33,132 bases of DNA from Streptomyces bambusae (GTDB lineage Bacteria > Actinomycetota > Actinomycetes > Streptomycetales > Streptomycetaceae). How positions within the stretch are numbered: the first letter of the stretch is position 1; every line of letters starts with the position of its first letter. The position numbers and the translations under genes are program-made. Under the pieces are notes generated by a model that worked only from the letters and a program-made list of their open reading frames with translations, did no database searches and was not told the DNA's origin. This document shows positions 8,322 to 18,335 of the stretch, piece by piece. The DNA lies in assembly GCF_019400985.1 (NCBI RefSeq), contig NZ_WTFF01000036.1, positions 1-33,132 of the forward strand, read 5' to 3'.

Positions 8322-8350
8322 TTGACGCACCCCTGGTGACTGCCTACCGT
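8322..8350 (+). promoter_or_regulatory. sigma-HrdB-type promoter of the second merR gene
   Basis: TTGACG (8322-8327), exactly 17 bp, then TACCGT (8345-8350). This is the best vegetative promoter match in the window. Transcription would start near 8357, giving a 5' UTR of about 26 nt with GGACGGAGGG just before the GTG at 8383. The 17-bp spacer is standard, not the 19-20 bp spacer of classic MerR-activated promoters. Confidence 0.75.
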
Positions 8351-8382
8351 CGAGATGGCAGGTCAAGGACGGAGGGTCGGGC

Positions 8383-9024
8383 GTGAGGATCACGGGCGAC
8401 GGTACGACCGGGGGCACCCCCGCACGGAGTGAGGGCGGCCCGTACCCGCTGCGCGGCAATGCGGTGGGCGCCGCGCGCCGTCAGCCGGATTCGACGCCGA
8501 CGGCCGGACCGGTGGGGGTCGAGCCGGCGACCGAGCAGATCGGCTACCGCGGGCCCACGGCCTGCGCCGCCGCCGGGATCACCTACCGCCAGCTGGACTA
8601 CTGGGCCCGGACCGGCCTGGTGGAGCCGAGCGTGAGACCGGCGTACGGCTCGGGTACCCAGCGGCTCTACAGCTTCCGGGACGTCGTCGTCCTCAAGATC
8701 GTCAAGCGCTTCCTGGACACCGGGGTGGCGCTGCAGAACATCCGTACCGCCGTCCAGCACCTGCGCGGCCGCGGTTTCGCGGACCTGGAGCGCATGACCC
8801 TGATGAGCGACGGCGCCACCGTCTACGAGTGCACCTCGCCGGACCAGGTCGTCGACCTGCTCCAGGGCGGGCAGGGCATCTTCGGGATCGCCGTCGGGGT
8901 GGTGTGGCGGGACGTGGAGCACGCCCTGTCGCAGCTGCACGGGGAGCGGGTCGACACCGGCGAGACGCTGGTGCGCCCCAACCCGGCCGACGAGCTCGCC
9001 GCCCGGCGGAACCGGGCCGTCTGA
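8383..9024 (+). CDS. MerR-family transcriptional regulator (Rv1830-like)
   Basis: A 213-aa protein. Residues 1-50 are a disordered Gly/Pro/Arg-rich tail. Residues about 52-128 are a MerR helix-turn-helix ('TACAAAGITYRQLDYWARTG', 'RLYSFRDVVVLKIVKRFL'), followed by a helical C-terminal domain with no metal cysteines. Sequence and position match Rv1830, the second MerR of the mycobacterial gcv-garA block. GTG 8383 is chosen because GGACGGAGGG (8367-8376) lies 6 nt upstream and a strong promoter precedes it. The target is unknown; the palindrome at 8285-8299 is a candidate for autoregulation. Confidence 0.86.
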   Translation: MRITGDGTTGGTPARSEGGPYPLRGNAVGAARRQPDSTPTAGPVGVEPATEQIGYRGPTACAAAGITYRQLDYWARTGLVEPSVRPAYGSGTQRLYSFRDVVVLKIVKRFLDTGVALQNIRTAVQHLRGRGFADLERMTLMSDGATVYECTSPDQVVDLLQGGQGIFGIAVGVVWRDVEHALSQLHGERVDTGETLVRPNPADELAARRNRAV

Positions 9025-9103
9025 CCCGCACCGCCTGACCCGCACCACCCGCGTCGAACGTGTTTGCGGACCGTTGTCAGTGGCATGAGGCAGCATCGGA
9101 CTC

Positions 9104-10543
9104 GTGAGAGCCGCGCCGACCATCCTGCACCTGGACATGGACGCCTTCTACGCCTCCGTGGAACAGGCGGCCAAGCCCAGCCTGCGCGGAAAGGCCGTGA
9201 TCGTCGGCGGGCTGGGGCCACGCGGCGTGGTGGCCACCGCCTCGTACGAGGCGCGACGCTTCGGCGTGCACTCGGCGATGCCCACGGCCCAGGCACGCCG
9301 GCTCTGTCCCAACGGCGCGTACCTCTTCCCGCGCTTCACCGTGTACCGGTCGGTCAGCGAGCGCGTGATGGAGCTGCTGCGGCAGCTGTCCCCGCTGGTC
9401 GAGCCGCTCAGCCTGGACGAGGCCTTCGTGGACCTGGAGGCCGGCGGCTCCGCCTTCGACTCGGCCTCGGCGCGGGCGACCGGCGAGCGGCTGCGGGCGG
9501 ACATCAGGGCCGCCACCGGTCTGACCGGCTCGGTCGGCCTGGCCGGCTCGAAGATGCTGGCCAAGGTGGCCTCGGAGGAGGCCAAGCCGGACGGGCTGCT
9601 GCTGATCGAGCCGGGCACCGAGCGGGAGCTGCTGGCTCCCATGTCGGTGCGGACCCTGCCCGGCGTGGGCCCGGCGACGGGGGAGCACCTGCGGCGGGCC
9701 GGGATCACATCCGTCGGGGAACTGGTGGAGGCCGGTGAGGACGAGCTGGTCCGGCTGCTCGGGCGGGCGCACGGCGTGGCGCTGCACCGGATGGGGCTCG
9801 GCCTGGACGACCGTCCGGTGGTCGCGGAGCGGGACGCGAAGTCGGTGTCCGTCGAGGACACCTTCGACGTGGACCTGCACGACCGGGTCCGGATCCGGTA
9901 CGAGGTGCAGCGCCTGGCCGAGCGGTGCGTGCAGCGGCTGCGCGCCTCCGGGCACTCGGGGCGCACGATCGTGCTCAAGGTCCGCCGATACGACTTCTCA
10001 ACCCTGACCCGTTCGGAGACCCTGCGCGGCCCGACGGACGACCCCGCGGTGGTCCGGGAGGCGGCGGCCCGGCTGCTGGAGGCGGTGGACACCACCGGTG
10101 GCGTCCGGCTGCTGGGCGTGGGCGTCTCGGGGCTGGCGGACTACACCCAGGAGGACCTGTTCGCCCAGGCCGAGGCCGACGCGGCCGGCACCGGCGAGGC
10201 GGCGCCCCCGGCCGACCCGCCGGCCCCCGGAGATGCCGGTGGGGCTGCCGGGACGGTTGGGCCCCCAGGGGCCCGGGAAGGGGCTGCCCCGGCCGCTGAG
10301 GGCCCTGTCGCGGAAGGGACGGGCCCGGACAGCGGGGCGGCCCCCGAGCGTCGCTGGCCGGCCGGGAGCGACGTCCGGCACGCCGTGTACGGGCCGGGGT
10401 GGGTGCAAGGGAGCGGGCTCGGGCGGGTCACCGTACGGTTCGAGCAGCCGGGGTCGGCGCCGGGGCGGGTTCGGACCTTCCGGGTGGACGACCCCGAGCT
10501 GGAGCCGTCCGACCCGCTGCCGCTGGTCGGCTCGCCGGGGTAG
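9104..10543 (+). CDS. dinB: DNA polymerase IV with a C-terminal add-on module
   Basis: A 479-aa Y-family translesion polymerase. Palm residues D11 ('HLDMDAFYASVE'), D105 and E106 ('SLDEAF') are intact, with Tyr16 in the steric-gate position. The fingers, the HhH thumb ('LPGVGPATGEHL') and the little-finger domain follow. 'QEDLF' (349-353) is a beta-clamp-binding motif. After it come an Ala/Pro/Gly linker (about 354-428) and a short beta-rich module (about 430-475, 'HAVYGPGWVQGSGLGRVTV', 'RTFRVDDPELEP') that resembles the small barrel at the end of UvrD/PcrA helicases. E. coli Pol IV is 351 aa and ends at the clamp motif. GTG 9104 has no SD; CAGCAT (9091-9096) lies 7 nt upstream. No clear LexA box was found. 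Confidence 0.92.
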   Translation: MRAAPTILHLDMDAFYASVEQAAKPSLRGKAVIVGGLGPRGVVATASYEARRFGVHSAMPTAQARRLCPNGAYLFPRFTVYRSVSERVMELLRQLSPLVEPLSLDEAFVDLEAGGSAFDSASARATGERLRADIRAATGLTGSVGLAGSKMLAKVASEEAKPDGLLLIEPGTERELLAPMSVRTLPGVGPATGEHLRRAGITSVGELVEAGEDELVRLLGRAHGVALHRMGLGLDDRPVVAERDAKSVSVEDTFDVDLHDRVRIRYEVQRLAERCVQRLRASGHSGRTIVLKVRRYDFSTLTRSETLRGPTDDPAVVREAAARLLEAVDTTGGVRLLGVGVSGLADYTQEDLFAQAEADAAGTGEAAPPADPPAPGDAGGAAGTVGPPGAREGAAPAAEGPVAEGTGPDSGAAPERRWPAGSDVRHAVYGPGWVQGSGLGRVTVRFEQPGSAPGRVRTFRVDDPELEPSDPLPLVGSPG

Positions 10544-10548
10544 CCGAC
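10526..10548. terminator. short hairpin at the dinB stop codon
   Basis: GTCGGCT (10526-10532) and AGCCGAC (10542-10548) form a 7-bp stem whose 3' arm begins inside the TAG stop. It sits in the 19-bp gap between the converging dinB and PRC-barrel genes. It may be a weak bidirectional terminator; there is no T-tract. Confidence 0.35.
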
Positions 10549-10562
10549 GCTCCCGCGGACTG

Positions 10563-10928
10563 TCAGTCCTCCTCGTTGGCCAGGCGGCCGAAGTCGCGCT
10601 GGAAGTCGCTCGGCAGCGACACGTCCAGGCCGTAGTGGTGGTAGAGCTGCAGTTCCTGTTCGGGGGACAGATGACGGCCGACGCCGAATTCCGGGGCGTC
10701 CTTGATCAGGGCGCGTTCGAAGGGCACCCGGAGCGCGTCGTCGACCAGCTCGCTGGGCTCCAGCGGGACGAACGCGTCCCGGCCGAACAGCCCGGTCCGT
10801 ACGGCGGCCCATTCCGGCACGCCGGTGGCGTCGTCGAGGTAGACCTCGTCGATGGTGCCGATCTTGGCACCGTTGCGGTCGAACGCCTTGCGGCCGATCA
10901 GGCTGCGCGGATCGATGTCGGTCTGCAC
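10563..10928 (-). CDS. PRC-barrel domain protein
   Basis: A 121-aa cytoplasmic protein. The N-terminal PRC barrel ('LIGRKAFDRNGAKIGTIDEVYLDD', then 'FVPLEPSELVDDALRVPFER') resembles the RimM C-terminal domain and photosynthetic reaction-centre H subunit. It is followed by a helical tail ending 'LSPEQELQLYHHYGL'. ATG 10928 has GGAGGGA about 10 nt upstream. It is transcribed divergently from the glycine riboswitch / gcvP and converges on dinB. The function is unknown; PRC-barrel proteins of this size are often stress-related in actinobacteria, but nothing here shows that. Confidence 0.85.
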   Translation of the reverse strand: MQTDIDPRSLIGRKAFDRNGAKIGTIDEVYLDDATGVPEWAAVRTGLFGRDAFVPLEPSELVDDALRVPFERALIKDAPEFGVGRHLSPEQELQLYHHYGLDVSLPSDFQRDFGRLANEED

Positions 10929-11047
10929 GGTCCCTCCAACTGGTCGCAGCTCCTCCGTTACGACTACAGAAGTGCATATTCGGGCAGGGGGCCACTCGAG
11001 GGAGCCCCAGGAACCGCGCTGGTAGTCTGGGTAACGGCCGCTGACCC

Positions 11048-11276
11048 TGTGCGGGAGAGTCCTCCGAGTGAGCTCGACGGAGGCGCCGAAGGAGCAAATC
11101 CTCCCCGGAATCTCTCAGGCAGACGTACCGCACGGACGAGGCCACTCTGGAAAGCAGGGGTGGGCGTCGGACGGCCAGTACCGATTCCCCTCCCTCACCG
11201 ACGGTGAAAGCCGTGCCGGAGCGGGCGATCCCCGCGAGGGCCGGTGAAGCTCTCAGGTTGAGATGACAGAGGGGGA
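11048..11276 (+). ncRNA. tandem glycine riboswitch (two aptamers)
   Basis: Two glycine aptamers in series. Aptamer I (about 11048-11152) has 'GCGGGAGAGTCC', 'GGCGCCGAAGGAGCAA' and 'GAATCTCTCAGGCA', and closes with 'CACTCTGGAAAGC'. Aptamer II (about 11185-11276) has 'GACGGTGAAAGCCGT', 'GAGGGCCGGTGAAGCTCTCAGG' in two parts, and closes with 'GATGACAGAGGGGG'. P1 of aptamer II is CCCCTC (11187-11192) with GAGGGG (11269-11274), extendable by TT (11185-11186) with GA (11275-11276). TAGTCT (11023-11028) is a plausible -10 just upstream. Glycine riboswitches activate glycine cleavage genes; S. griseus is reported to use them for gcvP and gcvT-gcvH. Confidence 0.93.
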
Positions 11277-11336
11277 GGCCGTCCGGGTACCCGCGCCGTG
11301 GTACCCCTCGCAGGTCGTGCAGACCAGGAGGCCTCC
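11274..11336 (+). promoter_or_regulatory. candidate riboswitch expression platform over the gcvP ribosome site
   Basis: GGAGGCC (11274-11280) can pair with GGCCTCC (11330-11336). That pairing covers the last two bases of the gcvP Shine-Dalgarno AGGAGG (11326-11331) and the bases just after it. The same upstream segment (11274-11276) is needed for P1 of aptamer II, so the two pairings compete. Between them a perfect 7-bp hairpin (11285-11291 with 11300-11306, GGGTACC / GGTACCC) would keep the arms close. This suggests glycine-ON control of translation; no T-tract terminator is present. Confidence 0.45.
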
Positions 11337-11340
11337 GCCC

Positions 11341-14226
<2,886 letters not shown>

Positions 14227-14279
14227 CGGGCCGCCGCACCGTGCGCCCGGCGTACGGCGTCAGGCACGCTCCGGCATGA

Positions 14280-14325
14280 CACGCGGGGCCGGCCCGGGAG
14301 GTGACTCCCGGGCCGGCCCCGCGTG
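14280..14325. terminator. very strong bidirectional terminator between gcvP and the DUF5999 gene
   Basis: A perfect 21-bp stem (14280-14300 with 14305-14325) around a GTGA tetraloop, with no T-tract. It sits in the 114-bp gap between the converging gcvP and DUF5999 genes. It is among the longest perfect hairpins in the window. Confidence 0.85.
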
Positions 14326-14340
14326 GCGTTCGCCGGTAGG

Positions 14341-14529
14341 TCAGGCCGCCGCGAGCGGGCGGTGCGGTGCGATGATCTGGCCGTCCGGCAGCAGCTCACC
14401 GGTGTCCTCGAAGAGCAGGACGCCGTTGCACAGCAGGCTCCAGCCCTGCTCCGGGTGGATGGCCACAGGCTGCGCGGCCTCCCGGTCGGCGGAGTCGGCT
14501 GAAGGGCAGGCAGGCTGGTGCTGGCACAT
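14341..14529 (-). CDS. DUF5999 family small protein
   Basis: A 62-aa protein starting 'MCQHQPACPSADSADREAA' and containing 'HPEQGWSLLCNGVLLFEDTG' and 'GQIIAPHRP'. I recognise it as the actinomycete DUF5999 family. Cysteines at positions 2, 8 and 34 are compatible with a small metal site, but this is unproven. The ATG at 14529 is chosen on the family start; a longer frame to 14586 adds 19 low-quality residues. A weak purine stretch (GAAAGAA) precedes it. Function unknown. Confidence 0.82.
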   Translation of the reverse strand: MCQHQPACPSADSADREAAQPVAIHPEQGWSLLCNGVLLFEDTGELLPDGQIIAPHRPLAAA

Positions 14530-14723
14530 GGATGCGTTCTTTCGCTGCGTCGTGGTGTGTGTGCTGCGGCTCGATGCGTTGATCATGGCCGCCCCCCCGT
14601 ATCAATCTCGGTGTGGTCAGGGTCCCAGTGTTGCCCTCCGGACTTGAGTCCGCAGGGATTTCCCGGCAGCTGTCCTCACAGATTGATGACGCATCACTCG
14701 TGCGGGCGGTTCAGCCCAACTCC

Positions 14724-14760
14724 CCTGTCAGTTCGGGTGGTTCATGCCTGACCCGACAGG
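14724..14760. repeat. bulged inverted repeat in the 14530-14799 gap
   Basis: CCTGTC-AGTT-CGGGT (14724-14738) pairs with ACCCGACAGG (14751-14760): a 10-bp stem with a 4-nt bulge and a 12-nt loop. The 270-bp gap around it should also hold the promoter of the DUF5999 gene on the minus strand. I cannot identify a convincing -35/-10 pair there. Confidence 0.4.
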
Positions 14761-14786
14761 ACTACGCCGAATGGGCCATCCGGGCG

Positions 14787-14832
14787 GTCCCGCCCTCGCT
14801 CACGCCGCCGGCGCCGCCAGCGAGGGCGGGAC
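14787..14832 (-). terminator. terminator overlapping the 3' end of the 14800-15408 gene
   Basis: A perfect 14-bp stem: GTCCCGCCCTCGCT (14787-14800) with AGCGAGGGCGGGAC (14819-14832) around an 18-nt loop. The stop codon of the minus-strand gene (14800-14802) and its last ten codons are inside the hairpin. There is no T-tract. Confidence 0.65.
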
Positions 14833-15408
14833 GGGCGGGGTGCGCGGGGTGAGCCGGTGGGTCAGCACCGGCAGCAGCTCGGACACCGGATGCGGACGGT
14901 ACGCGGCGATCCCGGGCGGCGCCGGAGCCAGCGGGACCAGCAGGTCCGCGGCGGCCGGCAGGCCTGCGGCGGCGTCCGCCCCGACCGCGCCGTGCAGCCA
15001 CAGCGTGAGCATGTACAGCTCCGGTACGGACAGCAGTCTCGGCTGGTAGTTCTTGCCCAGCCCCTCGGCCTGGCGCAGCGCCCGCTCGGTGGCGGTGACA
15101 TACGGGCCCTCGAAGAAGTGGGAGAAGACCCAGCCGTCCGCGGTGAGCCGGGTGTCCGCCGCCGCCACGTACCGCTCGCCGCAGCGGATGAGGAACCGCC
15201 ACCCGGCCAGCCGGGTACGAGGGGGCCGGCCGCCGGACGTCACCCGGTCCAGCACGTGGACCGGGAGCGGGAGTTCGGCGGTCTTGGGCCCCGGGAGCGC
15301 GCGGAGCGCGGGGGTGAGCACCGCCTCGTGGAGGGTGGCGGCGGAGCCGAGAGCCGCAAGGACGCTGCGCAGGGCGGGCGCGGGAGCCGGGGGGACATGC
15401 AGCGGCAT
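14800..15408 (-). CDS. Conserved hypothetical protein
   Basis: A 202-aa protein that I cannot assign to a named family. The N-terminal third is Ala/Leu/Pro-rich ('LRSVLAALGSAATLHEAVL'). The central part ('GWRFLIRCGERYVAAADTRL', 'GWVFSHFFEGPYVTATERAL') reads like a compact alpha/beta domain. No signal peptide or membrane helix stands out. ATG 15408 is chosen because GAGAGG lies about 10 nt upstream and the 50 codons before it are low-complexity. It is a single-gene unit with its own terminator. Similar proteins seem to be limited to Streptomycetaceae (from memory). Confidence 0.7.
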   Translation of the reverse strand: MPLHVPPAPAPALRSVLAALGSAATLHEAVLTPALRALPGPKTAELPLPVHVLDRVTSGGRPPRTRLAGWRFLIRCGERYVAAADTRLTADGWVFSHFFEGPYVTATERALRQAEGLGKNYQPRLLSVPELYMLTLWLHGAVGADAAAGLPAAADLLVPLAPAPPGIAAYRPHPVSELLPVLTHRLTPRTPPVPPSLAAPAA

Positions 15409-15928
15409 GGTGGGTCGCCTCTCACTTGGGAGACCTGGGGGAGGGGTGGGCAGGTGCGGACGGCGCTGTCGCATTCTGGGGCCAGAGGGGGGCTGAGGGG
15501 CAATGGCCGCGCGCCAACTCTCTGCCTCGTTTGCGGAGTTTATACGACATGTGTTCACACAGTGTTTCGGCTAGCCGTCCCGCCTATTGCCGACAAGGCG
15601 CTTACCGGTCCCACTGTCATGGATTTCATGCCGAAGCGCGCACAGTGGTAGTGCGCTGACCTCGGAGGTTACCGGACGGGGGCTCGGCTGGAAAGCGTCG
15701 GTATTGCAGACGGGGCAAAGGCAGAGCGGAAAATGCGGCACAGGCCTTGCCAGGTGAATGTGCCCGAGCGCCGGTCGGCCAAACCGGCGCGCGCTCCCCG
15801 CCAGTCGTGCACCCCGTGCGTTATCGATCACGGCGCCGGGGCATCATCGACGGTACGCGCGCCCGGCAACTGCCCCGGACACCGCTGGGGGAGACCAGGG
15901 CCAGGCCCACTCGAGGAGGGACGCTTCG
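15409..15928. other. 520-bp gene-free divergent intergenic region
   Basis: It must contain the promoters for the hypothetical gene (minus) and the GCS2 gene (plus). Visible items are an AT-rich patch at 15539-15552 (TTTATACGAC), a short inverted repeat GTGTTCACAC (15551-15560), CCACTGT/ACAGTGG arms (15611-15617, 15642-15648), the 11-bp palindrome ACCTCGGAGGT (15659-15669), a GCGCCGGT/ACCGGCGC hairpin (15768-15775, 15783-15790), and a C/G-run element near 15880-15895. None gives a clear -35/-10 pair. Open frames here (for example minus 15571-15831) have no codon bias and look non-coding. Confidence 0.5.
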
Positions 15929-17428
15929 ATGGGGGAGAAGGTCGTGGCAGGCGGATTCGACCTGTCCGATCGGCAGCGGTATCGGAGGAAGCTTCACGAG
16001 TGCCTGGAGGGGCTGGAGCGGCTTCTGGCCGAGAAGAGGTTCGATCGGCCGAAGAACATGATGGGACTTGAGATCGAGCTGAATCTGGCGGGTGCCGACG
16101 GCTTGCCGAGAATGGTGAATGCGCAGGTACTGGAGAGGATAGCGAGCCCAGATTTCCAGACCGAGCTCGGAATGTTCAACCTGGAAGTCAACGTACTTCC
16201 GCACCGGCTCGACGGCCGGGTATTCGACCAGCTCGCCGAGGAACTCAGCGCAGGACTGGGCTATGCCCACCGGCAGGCCTCCGAGATCGAGGCCGGCGTG
16301 GTGATGATCGGGATCCTGCCCACGCTGTCGCAGGCCGACGTCGTCGCCGCCAACCTCTCGGCGGTGGACCGCTACTCCCTGCTCAACGAGCAGATCCTGA
16401 TGCTGCGCGGGGAGGACTTCACCCTCGACATCGACGGGGTCGAGCACCTCACCTGCACCTCCGGCTCGATCGTGCCGGAGGCCGCGTGCACCTCCGTGCA
16501 ACTGCACCTCCAGGTCACCCCGGCCCGCTTCCCCGACGTGTGGAACGCGGCCCAGTGCGTGGCGGCCGCGCAGATCGCGGTCGGCGCCAACTCGCCCTTC
16601 CTGTTCGGCCACGAGGTGTGGCGCGAGTCCCGGCCCCCGCTGTTCCAGCAGGCCACCGACACCCGGCCGCCGGAGCTCCAGGCCCAGGGCGTGCGACCGC
16701 GTACCTGGTTCGGGGAGCGCTGGGTGGACTCGGCGTACGAGCTGTTCGCCGAGAACGTCCGCTTCTTCCCGGCGCTGCTGCCCATCTGCGACGAGGAGGA
16801 GCCGCTCGCCGTCCTCGCCGAGGGCGGGGTGCCCACGCTCCAGGAGCTGGTGCTGCACAACGGCACCGTCTACCGGTGGAACCGGCCGGTCTACGGGGTC
16901 GCCGACGGCAAGCCCCACCTGCGCGTGGAGAACCGGGTGCTGCCCGCCGGCCCCACCGTGGCGGACACCGTCGCCAACGCCGCCTTCTACTACGGCCTCG
17001 TCCGCACGCTCGCCGACGAGCAGCGCCCGGTGTGGACCCGGATGCCGTTCGCGGAGGCGGAGGCCAATTTCGACGCGGCGTGCCGGTACGGGATCGACGC
17101 CCGGCTGCGCTGGCCGCGCAAGGGCAGGTCGGCCGGGCTGGCGAGCGTACCGGCGGTGCGGCTGGTCCTCGACGAGCTGCTGCCGATGGCCGCCGCCGGC
17201 CTGGACGCGTGGGGCATCGAGCCGGCCGACCGCGACCACTACCTCGGCATCGTCGAGGAGCGGTGCAGGCGGCGGGTCAACGGGGCCAGCTGGCAGGTGG
17301 ACACCTACCACCGGGCGCTCGCCTCCGGCCTGGACCGGGAGGCCGCCCTGGCCGCGACCACCCGGCGGTACACGGAGCTCATGCACAAGGGCGACCCCGT
17401 GCACACCTGGCCCACCGGACTGCGCTGA
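15929..17428 (+). CDS. Glutamate-cysteine ligase family 2 (GCS2) protein
   Basis: A 499-aa member of the GCS2 / carboxylate-amine ligase superfamily, which joins an amine to a glutamate gamma-carboxyl with ATP. The metal-binding N-terminal strand 'MGLEIELNL' (about 45-53) and the 'LEVNVLPHRL' strand are clear, and the later 'VQLHLQV' strand and 'VENRVLPAGPTVAD' motif fit the fold. Streptomycetes do not make glutathione, so the substrate is probably something other than cysteine for glutathione; ergothioneine or another gamma-glutamyl route are possibilities, not shown here. ATG 15929 has GAGGAGGG (15913-15920) 8 nt upstream; an open frame to 15758 is rejected. A gap of 73 bp separates it from the CPBP gene. 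Confidence 0.83.
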   Translation: MGEKVVAGGFDLSDRQRYRRKLHECLEGLERLLAEKRFDRPKNMMGLEIELNLAGADGLPRMVNAQVLERIASPDFQTELGMFNLEVNVLPHRLDGRVFDQLAEELSAGLGYAHRQASEIEAGVVMIGILPTLSQADVVAANLSAVDRYSLLNEQILMLRGEDFTLDIDGVEHLTCTSGSIVPEAACTSVQLHLQVTPARFPDVWNAAQCVAAAQIAVGANSPFLFGHEVWRESRPPLFQQATDTRPPELQAQGVRPRTWFGERWVDSAYELFAENVRFFPALLPICDEEEPLAVLAEGGVPTLQELVLHNGTVYRWNRPVYGVADGKPHLRVENRVLPAGPTVADTVANAAFYYGLVRTLADEQRPVWTRMPFAEAEANFDAACRYGIDARLRWPRKGRSAGLASVPAVRLVLDELLPMAAAGLDAWGIEPADRDHYLGIVEERCRRRVNGASWQVDTYHRALASGLDREAALAATTRRYTELMHKGDPVHTWPTGLR

Positions 17429-17501
17429 CCCCTCCCGTCCCCCGAGGAGGCAGTATGGGGGGCGGAAGCGGGACAGTGGGACAGCGGGACGGGAGTCGGG
17501 T

Positions 17502-18302
17502 GTGCGGGCGGAGCCGGAGCCGGTGGTCGAGCAGCTGCGCCAGGACGGGCGGGGGGTGCTGCGGGCCGAGACGCTGCTCGTCCTCGCGCTGTCGCTGGGC
17601 GCGAGCGGCGTCTCCTCGCTGATCAGCTTCGTCGGCTCGCTCATCAAGCCCGGCGGACTGAAGGACCAGGCCGCCACGCTCAACGGCTCCTACGCCCCCG
17701 GCCGCCCGTGGCTCGACCTGGCCTGGCAGCTCTTCGGCATCACGACCGCGCTCGTCCCCGTCCTGCTGGTGGCCCACCTGCTGACCCGGGAAGGCGTTCC
17801 GGGACTGCGCGCGCTGGGCCTCGACCGGACCCGGCCGGGACGGGACCTCGGGCGCGGGGCCCTGGTCGCGGCCGGGATCGGCAGCGCGGGGCTGGCCTTC
17901 TACCTGGTGGCGAGGGCCTCCGGGGCCAACCTGACGGTGGTGCCGGAGGCGCTGCCCGACGTGTGGTGGAAGTTCCCGGTCCTGATCCTCTCCGCGGTGC
18001 AGAACTCGGTGGTGGAGGAGGTCATCGTGCTGGCCTACCTGCTGCGCCGGCTCGACCAGCTGGGCTGGTCCCCGGCGGCCGCGCTGCTGGCCAGCTCCCT
18101 GCTGCGCGGCTCGTACCACCTCTACCAGGGCATCGGCGGCTTCATCGGCAATGCCGTGATGGGCGCGGTGTTCGTGCTGCTCTACCGCCGCTGGGGACGG
18201 GTCGGTCCGCTGGTGGCCGCCCACGCGCTGCTCGACATCGTCGCCTTCGGCGGGTACGCGCTGCTCGCGGGCAAGGTGGGCTGGCTGCCGACGCCTTCCT
18301 GA
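17502..18302 (+). CDS. CPBP family intramembrane glutamic endopeptidase-like protein
   Basis: A 266-aa polytopic membrane protein of the CPBP (CAAX protease / bacteriocin-processing) family, with about seven hydrophobic helices. Motif 1 is 'VEEVIVLAYLLRRL': the two catalytic-type glutamates are present, but the arginine of the classical EExxxR is displaced. Motif 2 is 'RGSYHLYQG' and motif 3 'AAHALLDIVAF'. GTG 17502 has GGGAG (17491-17495) 6 nt upstream. The gap before it carries an 8-bp GGGACAGT/GGGACAGC micro-repeat (about 17470-17492). The stop region is duplicated downstream (see the repeat entry). The role may be protease or chaperone-like scaffolding. Confidence 0.83.
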   Translation: MRAEPEPVVEQLRQDGRGVLRAETLLVLALSLGASGVSSLISFVGSLIKPGGLKDQAATLNGSYAPGRPWLDLAWQLFGITTALVPVLLVAHLLTREGVPGLRALGLDRTRPGRDLGRGALVAAGIGSAGLAFYLVARASGANLTVVPEALPDVWWKFPVLILSAVQNSVVEEVIVLAYLLRRLDQLGWSPAAALLASSLLRGSYHLYQGIGGFIGNAVMGAVFVLLYRRWGRVGPLVAAHALLDIVAFGGYALLAGKVGWLPTPS

Positions 18303-18328
18303 CGCCTGCCCCCGACGCCTTCCTGACG
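18288..18328. repeat. stop-spanning 17-bp duplication after the CPBP gene
   Basis: CCGACGCCTTCCTGACG occurs at 18288-18304, across the CPBP TGA stop (18300-18302), and again at 18312-18328 in the 33-bp gap before the converging phzF-like gene. The period is about 23-24 bp. Confidence 0.75.
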
Positions 18329-18335
18329 GGGGGTC

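Noticed and set aside
9057..9071. LexA (SOS) box before dinB (CGAACGTGTTTGCG)
   Set aside because: The actinobacterial box needs GAAC-N4-GTTC; here the half-sites are 2 nt apart or mismatched.
15571..15831. 86-aa minus ORF in the 520-bp gap
   Set aside because: No Shine-Dalgarno, no leaderless -10, no recognisable domain, and codon use unlike neighbours.
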